Shown here one piece after another: positions 38,375-42,030 of a stretch of DNA of 42,030 nucleotides. The stretch covers positions 1 through 42,030 of IMG/VR virus record IMGVR_UViG_3300028556_000018. One strand, 5' to 3'. The DNA is from a virus. Below the pieces are notes generated by a model that was not told the DNA's origin, did not search any database, and worked only from the letters and a program-made list of their open reading frames with translations. Numbering within the stretch: the stretch's first letter is position 1; each line of letters starts with the position of its first letter. The translations under genes and the position numbers were made by a program.

Positions 38375-38419
38375 ATTTTGATCTGGCGTGGGATTATCAG
38401 GGGCCGATAAAGTTATCGG
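38358..38419. promoter_or_regulatory. Paired CCGATAA/TTATCGG palindromes
   Basis: TTATCGCCGATAA (38358-38370) and CCGATAAAGTTATCGG (38404-38419) share the half-site CCGATAA in mirror orientation. They sit at the end of the tail transcript and the start of the regulatory region. They could be operators or small hairpins; the first overlaps the stop of the 23-residue peptide. Confidence 0.5.
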
Positions 38420-38494
38420 AGAATCTATAAATTTGGTCCAGGCAGGTGCTGATCGTCGCGCCGGCCGCGAGATGGGACCCAAAACTTCGATCGC

Positions 38495-38509
38495 TGGCAC
38501 GTTCCTTGC
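38495..38509 (+). promoter_or_regulatory. Sigma54-like -24/-12 element
   Basis: TGGCAC, 5 nt, TTGC (38495-38509) fits the -24/-12 consensus TGGCAC-N5-TTGC. The operator-like site at 38540 lies about 30 bp downstream. No enhancer-binding protein gene is visible and the next sure gene is over 1 kb away, so chance is possible. Confidence 0.3.
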
Positions 38510-38539
38510 CCAGCGTGCGCTATGCATGTCTTGCGTAGC

Positions 38540-38557
38540 TATGACACGCCGATCGTA
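38540..38557. promoter_or_regulatory. 18-bp operator-like site 1 (TATGA-N8-TCGTA)
   Basis: TATGACACGCCGATCGTA is the same size and form as the two sites beside the two-HTH gene, with one half-site mismatch. It is preceded by TCTTGCGTAGC, a string that also precedes the site at 39546. Confidence 0.5.
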
Positions 38558-38657
38558 GCTCTAAGTTCACACCCCCGGGTCACACCCCCGTCCCACGCGC
38601 CCCGCACGCGAAGGGGTCAAGGACGCGCTCGACTATCGCTAGGCTAGGTAGGTGGCC

Positions 38658-38792
38658 ATGTGCCCCTGCCAGACGCGTGGCGACTACTTGCAACGCAAGG
38701 AATCGATATCCCTGCCTGGTAGCACCGCCCCTCTCAGAGGAGACGGTACTACGGTTGAGGTGTGTCCCAAGTCAGTGTCCCTTGTGATCTAA
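38658..38792 (+). CDS. Possible small Cys-containing peptide (44 aa)
   Basis: A 44-codon frame from ATG 38658, beginning M-C-P-C-Q-T-R-G-D-Y-L and running into palindromic element copy B, which supplies its last 14 codons. AGG strings lie 5-10 nt upstream but spacing is loose. No family. It may be chance. Confidence 0.25.
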   Translation: MCPCQTRGDYLQRKESISLPGSTAPLRGDGTTVEVCPKSVSLVI

Positions 38793-38828
38793 GATCTTCT
38801 TCTCTTGACTAGGACACTGACTTGGGAC
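38749..38828. repeat. Palindromic element, copy B
   Basis: Perfect 17-bp arms GTCCCAAGTCAGTGTCC (38764-38780) and its complement (38812-38828) around a 31-nt loop. The left flank back to 38749 and left arm match copy A's minus strand (2397-2365) at 32 of 33 positions. The loop, in contrast, matches copy A's loop on the plus strand. It lies between gene ends, not inside a large gene. Confidence 0.9.
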
Positions 38829-38850
38829 GATACTTGACTACGCAAGTATC
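38829..38850 (-). terminator. Inverted repeat after the two-HTH gene
   Basis: GATACTTG (38829-38836) and CAAGTATC (38843-38850) with a 6-nt loop lie 10 nt beyond the stop of the minus-strand gene, followed in that direction by palindromic copy B. No T-run, so it may be a structured 3' end rather than a simple terminator. Confidence 0.4.
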
Positions 38851-38859
38851 TCCCTACAT

Positions 38860-39411
38860 CTACCTACCAGCTTTGATGGCCCGGTCGACCGTCGACTTTG
38901 ACGCGCCGCATTCTTTGGCGATGTAACGCAGCGGATATCCGGCCTGATGCAAAGCGAGTATCTTTGCGTTTTTATTCGCTTTTTGCTCGATTTTCGCGGG
39001 ATCGTGAGAGGGGAGAGCTCGGCGGGCATGCTTCAAATACCTTCGGATATTGAGCGCGCTGGCCCCCGTTTGGGATGCTATATCCCGCACCGTCGCCCCC
39101 TCACGCCACGCTGCCCGCACCAGGTCACCTTCGGCACGCTTGAGGGCGTCTAGTGCTCTGCGCACGACTACGGCGCCGTTGGGCGCGTGCTCATCGTGCC
39201 ATTGCAGCTCGGCATCGCTATCAGGGGTCGCGAGCTCGGGTCGCGCCTTGAACGCCTCGGGGTATGGGTGCGCTGCGATCCAAGCGAGCCAAGTATCTCG
39301 TGTGCGCCCATTCCGCACATTAGCGTAGTCCTCAAACTCTATCCGACCTTCGCGGTCGTGCCAGTCGATGTACTCGAGCAAGTCCTCAGCCCATTTTGAT
39401 AGTTCGCCCAT
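38860..39411 (-). CDS. DNA-binding protein with two helix-turn-helix segments
   Basis: A 183-residue protein from ATG 39411 (GGGGGG upstream). The middle has T-V-R-D-I-A-S-Q-T-G-A-S-A-L-N-I-R-R-Y-L, and the C-terminus I-L-A-L-H-Q-A-G-Y-P-L-R-Y-I-A-K-E-C-G-A-S-K then S-T-V-D-R-A-I-K, both helix-turn-helix patterns; the second is like resolvase/invertase DNA-binding tails. No catalytic domain seen. An earlier ATG at 39468 lies inside the promoter and operator. A TTGAGT/TAAAAT promoter with an operator over the -35 suggests autoregulation. A phage regulator is likely. Confidence 0.65.
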   Translation of the reverse strand: MGELSKWAEDLLEYIDWHDREGRIEFEDYANVRNGRTRDTWLAWIAAHPYPEAFKARPELATPDSDAELQWHDEHAPNGAVVVRRALDALKRAEGDLVRAAWREGATVRDIASQTGASALNIRRYLKHARRALPSHDPAKIEQKANKNAKILALHQAGYPLRYIAKECGASKSTVDRAIKAGR

Positions 39412-39439
39412 GCCCCCCAATCTAGCACGCCTTATACCG

Positions 39440-39476
39440 ATTTTAGTTTCTTGGGCCGTATGACTCAAGGATCATA
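39440..39476 (-). promoter_or_regulatory. Promoter and operator 2 of the two-HTH gene
   Basis: Minus strand: TTGAGT (39468-39463), 17 bp, TAAAAT (39445-39440). The operator TATGACTCAAGGATCATA (39459-39476) covers the -35 box. Transcription should start near 39433, giving a leader of about 22 nt to ATG 39411. Confidence 0.7.
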
Positions 39477-39545
39477 CCTTAGCCAACGAGATATCAAGCA
39501 CTTAGCACCTATAACTACATGTGTTTTACCTTCTTGCGTAGCTAG

Positions 39546-39563
39546 TATGACTCGATTGTCATA
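39546..39563. promoter_or_regulatory. 18-bp operator-like site 3 (TATGAC-N6-GTCATA)
   Basis: TATGACTCGATTGTCATA is a perfect inverted repeat of the same size as sites 1 and 2 and shares TATGACTC with site 2. It lies 71 bp before the plus-strand gene 39634, so it may control that gene. No clear promoter with good spacing is seen around it. Confidence 0.6.
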
Positions 39564-39633
39564 GCTAGGCGCTGGGCGCGGGGTTATTAGGTAGGCACGT
39601 GGCGTGCAATAGCCCCTAGACGGAGGTTAGACC

Positions 39634-39900
39634 ATGAGCCAACACTACCTATACGAAAGCGACGAAGACTCTCCTACGCGACTGCCATCACTCGAGGTAT
39701 TTTGGATGAGCGCCGAAGAGATAGCCGGATTTGATTGGATAGATGGCGACGGCGAACTTATGGGGCCGGGATGGTATTGGTGGACGTGCTTGCCCGGTTG
39801 CCTACCTGATAGCGACCCATTCGGGCCCTACGATAGCGAAGATGCCGCCCTACTCGACGCGCGCGAAGGCCTCGAAGACCTAGAAGACGATGGCACATAA
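39634..39900 (+). CDS. Highly acidic small protein (88 aa)
   Basis: An 88-residue protein with about 23 Asp/Glu and only two Arg and no Lys, so its net charge is near -20. W-Y-W-W-T-C-L-P-G-C-L-P-D-S-D-P-F-G-P-Y-D is a motif shared by small early phage proteins as I recall them. Strong acidity may mean DNA mimicry, as in anti-restriction proteins, but the fold is unknown. GGAGG lies 7-9 nt before ATG. First gene of the early-type plus-strand run. Confidence 0.65.
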   Translation: MSQHYLYESDEDSPTRLPSLEVFWMSAEEIAGFDWIDGDGELMGPGWYWWTCLPGCLPDSDPFGPYDSEDAALLDAREGLEDLEDDGT

Positions 39901-39924
39901 CCTGCATTATCCTAAAACATCAAC

Positions 39925-40116
39925 ATGACGCAAAACGAGCAAACGGCCGTGACGATTCACCCGGTGATTTCGACCGACCTTCTGGACAAGATGATCGTCG
40001 GCATGAGCCTTGCAAATGTGCTGGCTTACGTGGTCGCCTTGCACGACAACGCCGCGTGCGTGGACGTCACGGCTCGATCGTTAGAAGCATGGGACACGGT
40101 AATTCCAGGTAAATAA
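39925..40116 (+). CDS. Small hypothetical protein (63 aa)
   Basis: A 63-residue protein with a hydrophobic centre (M-S-L-A-N-V-L-A-Y-V-V-A-L) that could be a helix in a small fold or a weak membrane segment. ATG 39925 lies 6 nt after TAAAAC (39913-39918), so a leaderless start is possible; no ribosome binding site is seen. No family recognised. Confidence 0.5.
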   Translation: MTQNEQTAVTIHPVISTDLLDKMIVGMSLANVLAYVVALHDNAACVDVTARSLEAWDTVIPGK

Positions 40117-40147
40117 CCCTCGAACAACGCGAAAGAAGGATAAAAAC

Positions 40148-40957
40148 ATGTACGATTTCACCCCGGTGACACAAGCGACCTACTGGCTAAACGTTACCCC
40201 ACGAGATTTCGTCCCGACTGAGAATCGAGCCGAATGGCTCTCAGAATATGGCGTGCCCCCGGAAAAGGCCACGGTCGAAATCACGGCGTCCCTAGACGTA
40301 TGGGCAAGCGTGGACGCAACGATCAATTCGGATGGCACTGTCGTACCGAGCTACCTATTGCGCGAAGCGATTACCGAGATCGTGTGTGCCGAGGTGCAAA
40401 AGTGGGGCACGCTGCCTGAACGCCTTACGGACTATGCAGTTTGGAACGCGGATCTCAAGGTCAAAGAGGACGAAGCGAAGCGCGAGGCGACGCGCTTGGA
40501 GGCCATCGCGCGAAACGCCAAGGATGAAGCGTTTCGTCAAGAGCTTGACAGGCAGGAACGTCAACGCCGTGACGAGAAGGAGGCGAGAGATCGCGCCGAA
40601 GAGATGGCGATTTGCGCCTACGTGCGAGCGAATTGCCCTGACCTCGTGCCAGCGCTAGACGCGGGTTATGGGGTCATTCAAGAGGCCTTGAATACCATGG
40701 CGGCATTCGCGCTCGCGCAAATCATCGAAGCTACTGGCCTTTTCGCGGAAGAGCTGAAGGCCAAGCCCTACGCAAAGACCGAGTGCTCTGCGCCTTGCCC
40801 GAAATTGATCCATGCGAATGACAAGATCGGCGACCTGGCTATCGACCTATCCAAAACGTTCGGCCTAGGGGTCCACGTCTCGCGTATCTACGGAGACGGG
40901 TATTTTCTTGTGACGATCAATTCTGCCTTCGGGAATCGATACCTCGAGGTCGGCTAG
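40148..40957 (+). CDS. Coiled-coil hypothetical protein (269 aa)
   Basis: A 269-residue protein behind AAGGA. Residues 1-90 are beta-rich (Y-D-F-T-P-V-T-Q..., V-E-I-T-A-S-L-D-V-W), residues 100-155 are a highly charged coiled coil (D-E-A-K-R-E-A-T-R-L-E...R-Q-E-R-Q-R-R-D-E-K-E), and a C-terminal domain has several Cys and ends with strands. It fits an early phage protein that dimerises through the coil. No family recognised. Confidence 0.65.
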   Translation: MYDFTPVTQATYWLNVTPRDFVPTENRAEWLSEYGVPPEKATVEITASLDVWASVDATINSDGTVVPSYLLREAITEIVCAEVQKWGTLPERLTDYAVWNADLKVKEDEAKREATRLEAIARNAKDEAFRQELDRQERQRRDEKEARDRAEEMAICAYVRANCPDLVPALDAGYGVIQEALNTMAAFALAQIIEATGLFAEELKAKPYAKTECSAPCPKLIHANDKIGDLAIDLSKTFGLGVHVSRIYGDGYFLVTINSAFGNRYLEVG

Positions 40958-41035
40958 GCACCCTTGGCACGGCAACTGCAATACTCATAAACGTAACGCG
41001 CAAACGAAACAACGAAAAGAAAGACGGATAGCAAA

Positions 41036-41281
41036 ATGACCAAAATGATGATCGCCCTCCTCGCCGCCGCAAACCTCCTCGTGCTCGCAGGTATCGCTCG
41101 CGCCGATGACACTGAGGTCACGACGTTCACCCCCGCAGTCGTGCGTCACGCTGCGCCGCTGGCCCACGTCTCGTTTGACATGGTACAAGTGTGCGACGCT
41201 TCCTTGACCCATTGCACGGTGCGCACGTTGGGCGCGACGGCCGACCGTTCGCCGAAGGCTTCGCTCAAGGGGACACCGTGA
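41036..41281 (+). CDS. Small secreted protein (81 aa)
   Basis: An 81-residue protein with a signal peptide: M-T-K-M-M-I-A-L-L-A-A-A-N-L-L-V-L-A-G-I-A-R-A then D-D, with cleavage likely after A-R-A. The mature part has two Cys (V-C-D-A-S-L-T-H-C) that may pair outside the membrane. Export of a small early phage protein suggests action at the host envelope, such as superinfection control. Its stop overlaps the next GTG (GTGA). Confidence 0.6.
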   Translation: MTKMMIALLAAANLLVLAGIARADDTEVTTFTPAVVRHAAPLAHVSFDMVQVCDASLTHCTVRTLGATADRSPKASLKGTP

Positions 41282-41466
41282 AAGCGTTTCCGCGCGGCGC
41301 GCGTGTCTACGTCGACGGCAAGGATCCCGCCTACGTTTGGGAAGCCTTCCCCAAAGGAAGCACGTCATACGCCTTCCCCCACTACATCCTAGTGCATGAC
41401 ATGGGTAGGGCCCGATGCGCACGTTTCGCAGTCGCGTGGGCGCGCGTGGGCGTTTGGCTCGGATGA
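41278..41466 (+). CDS. Small hypothetical protein (62 aa), tail possibly altered
   Basis: A 62-residue protein from GTG 41278, with AAGGGG 6 nt upstream and overlap with the previous stop. A-R-V-Y-V-D-G-K-D-P-A-Y-V-W-E-A-F-P-K-G-S-T-S-Y-A-F-P-H-Y looks like an SH3-like small beta-barrel. The last 22 residues (after H-D-M-G) are basic and low in structure and lie over a repeat found again at 41776, so recombination may have replaced the original end. Confidence 0.55.
   Translation: MKAFPRGARVYVDGKDPAYVWEAFPKGSTSYAFPHYILVHDMGRARCARFAVAWARVGVWLG
41403..41420 (+). repeat. 18-bp direct repeat, copy 1 (also at 41776-41793)
   Basis: GGGTAGGGCCCGATGCGC occurs here inside a gene and again at 41776-41793 just before the last gene. 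Each copy is followed, after different distances, by a CGGGAGG...ACGAAAATG leader, which suggests past recombination between small-gene cassettes. Confidence 0.8.
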
Positions 41467-41487
41467 GGCTGCACACTTCGCTAGTTC

Positions 41488-41513
41488 CCGTGTGCGCGCT
41501 TGCGCGCACGGGA
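41488..41513 (+). promoter_or_regulatory. Hairpin that may cover a ribosome binding site
   Basis: GTGCGCGC (41493-41500 after a CCCGT lead) pairs with GCGCGCAC (41502-41509), and the arm can extend so that CCCG pairs with CGGG of the CGGGAGG site before ATG 41524. The structure is very stable and could lower translation of that gene unless opened by a passing ribosome or factor. Confidence 0.45.
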
Positions 41514-41523
41514 GGTAACGAAA

Positions 41524-41751
41524 ATGTCGAAATTGGAAGATTACACGGTTGTGGGGTGCATTTACTTCGATCCCGAGAGCTATAAAGCTCACGTCTTGAC
41601 GATAGCTGTAAGTCAAAGTGGCCAGGAACATCATGTGTTAGACTCGAGGCTTATGCATTTTGAGCCTACCTCCGCAGAAGCCTTGAAAATCCTGTCAGAA
41701 AGAATTTTCGGCGAAGGGAACGTTTCCGTTTTTACTGTCACTCGACTCTGA
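41524..41751 (+). CDS. Small hypothetical protein (75 aa)
   Basis: A 75-residue protein from ATG 41524, behind GGGAGG with 8-nt spacing. It begins M-S-K-L-E-D-Y-T-V-V-G-C-I-Y-F-D-P-E and has alternating strands and one helix (S-A-E-A-L-K-I-L-S-E-R-I-F-G). Compact alpha/beta fold likely. No family recognised. Same leader type as the next gene. Confidence 0.6.
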   Translation: MSKLEDYTVVGCIYFDPESYKAHVLTIAVSQSGQEHHVLDSRLMHFEPTSAEALKILSERIFGEGNVSVFTVTRL

Positions 41752-41775
41752 GCTTTCGCGGCTTGGCGCGTGCAC

Positions 41776-41793
41776 GGGTAGGGCCCGATGCGC
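41776..41793 (+). repeat. 18-bp direct repeat, copy 2
   Basis: Second copy of GGGTAGGGCCCGATGCGC, directly joined to GCGGGAGGCTACGAAAATG of the last gene. Compared with the first copy it looks like a version in which the sequence between repeat and leader has been lost. Confidence 0.8.
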
Positions 41794-41809
41794 GCGGGAG
41801 GCTACGAAA

Positions 41810-42030
41810 ATGAATCCTCAAACGAAAAAGCGTCTAGCCGAGTGGGCCAAGAATTATCGAGCCGAGCATATCGACGCTGAGACGCAAAGGCTAATCAATT
41901 TATGCACTTACGATCTCTACTTCGGACCTTTGGGACCGTTCGACGATGACGGAGTGGAATGGCCCGGTTTCCAGGCCAGCTGCATTCTCATTCGGGAAGC
42001 CTTGGAGGCTGTGCCGCACGAGATTTACGT
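41810..42030 (+). CDS. Hypothetical early protein, 3' end outside window
   Basis: Seventy-three codons are visible from ATG 41810, with GGGAGG 8 nt upstream. N-terminal helix M-N-P-Q-T-K-K-R-L-A-E-W-A, then Y-D-L-Y-F-G-P-L-G-P-F-D-D-D-G, then I-L-I-R-E-A-L-E-A-V-P. The G-P-F-D segment recalls the acidic protein at 39634. Incomplete; no family recognised. Confidence 0.65.
   Translation, partial: MNPQTKKRLAEWAKNYRAEHIDAETQRLINLCTYDLYFGPLGPFDDDGVEWPGFQASCILIREALEAVPHEIY

Larger units (their letters stand above)
38375..38859. other. 485-bp intergenic regulatory region
   Basis: No large gene fits. From left to right it holds the second CCGATAA palindrome (38404-38419), a sigma54-like box (38495-38509), one operator copy (38540-38557), a possible 44-codon frame (38658-38792), palindromic element copy B (38749-38828) and a separate inverted repeat (38829-38850) next to the end of the minus-strand two-HTH gene. 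It is the largest gene-poor stretch in the window and divides the late tail run from the early-type small genes. Confidence 0.7.

Overview
This window is part of a dsDNA tailed-phage genome with a contractile-tail (myovirus-type) virion. It carries family A DNA polymerase, terminase, HK97-type capsid, sheath, tube, tape measure and baseplate genes, packed tightly with start/stop overlaps at many junctions. It is GC-rich by eye, and no bacterial housekeeping gene, rRNA or integrase is visible. The host cannot be named. One clue is that many transcription units start at a -10-like box (TANNNT) lying 5-8 nt upstream of the ATG or GTG with no Shine-Dalgarno sequence, which is the layout of leaderless mRNAs; other genes have normal ribosome binding sites.

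Layout. (1) 1-3653, minus strand: an AEP-type primase/helicase split in two by a palindromic insert, then a cupin-like protein, a terminase small-subunit candidate, a Tad2/DUF2829-like protein and the start of a RuvC-like resolvase. (2) 3674-13975, plus strand: Cas4-like nuclease, AT-hook protein, SNF2-like helicase, a putative DNA-binding protein, a tRNA-like element, DNA polymerase I, a dNTP pyrophosphohydrolase-like protein, a ParB-metallophosphoesterase fusion, a sigma-like factor and terminase large subunit. (3) 14178-20180, minus strand: baseplate proteins (DUF2612, J, W), a His-rich protein, major capsid, cement protein and DUF2213 protease/scaffold. (4) 20173-21074, minus strand: a DNA methyltransferase and a small protein. 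(5) 21112-24671, plus strand: head-tail connector and tail completion genes and an exported beta-rich protein. (6) 24668-29595, minus strand: a repeat fibre, two structural proteins, a metalloprotease-like lipoprotein and the portal. (7) 29627-38374, plus strand: sheath, tube, tail-assembly chaperone with a -1 frameshift signal, tape measure, hub, plug, spike, a BNR-type fibre and small membrane peptides. (8) 38375-42030: a regulatory region with operators, a two-HTH protein on the minus strand, and small plus-strand genes of early, host-takeover type.

How it fits together. Regions 1-2 hold replication and packaging functions. The sigma-like gene sits directly before the terminase and may help switch on late genes. 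The virion genes form one complete set, but it is cut into blocks on alternating strands, so portal, capsid, connector and baseplate are not in the usual co-linear order. Several strand switches carry face-to-face, overlapping leaderless promoters. Reading those promoters exposed genes with little other support, such as a 46-residue gene at 31386-31526, and moved several start codons.

Most notable: the leaderless layout; the primase/helicase gene broken in frame exactly before its DExx motif by a hairpin element that recurs at 38.75 kb with its loop flipped; and repeated 18-bp operators around the two-HTH gene. No endolysin gene was recognised.
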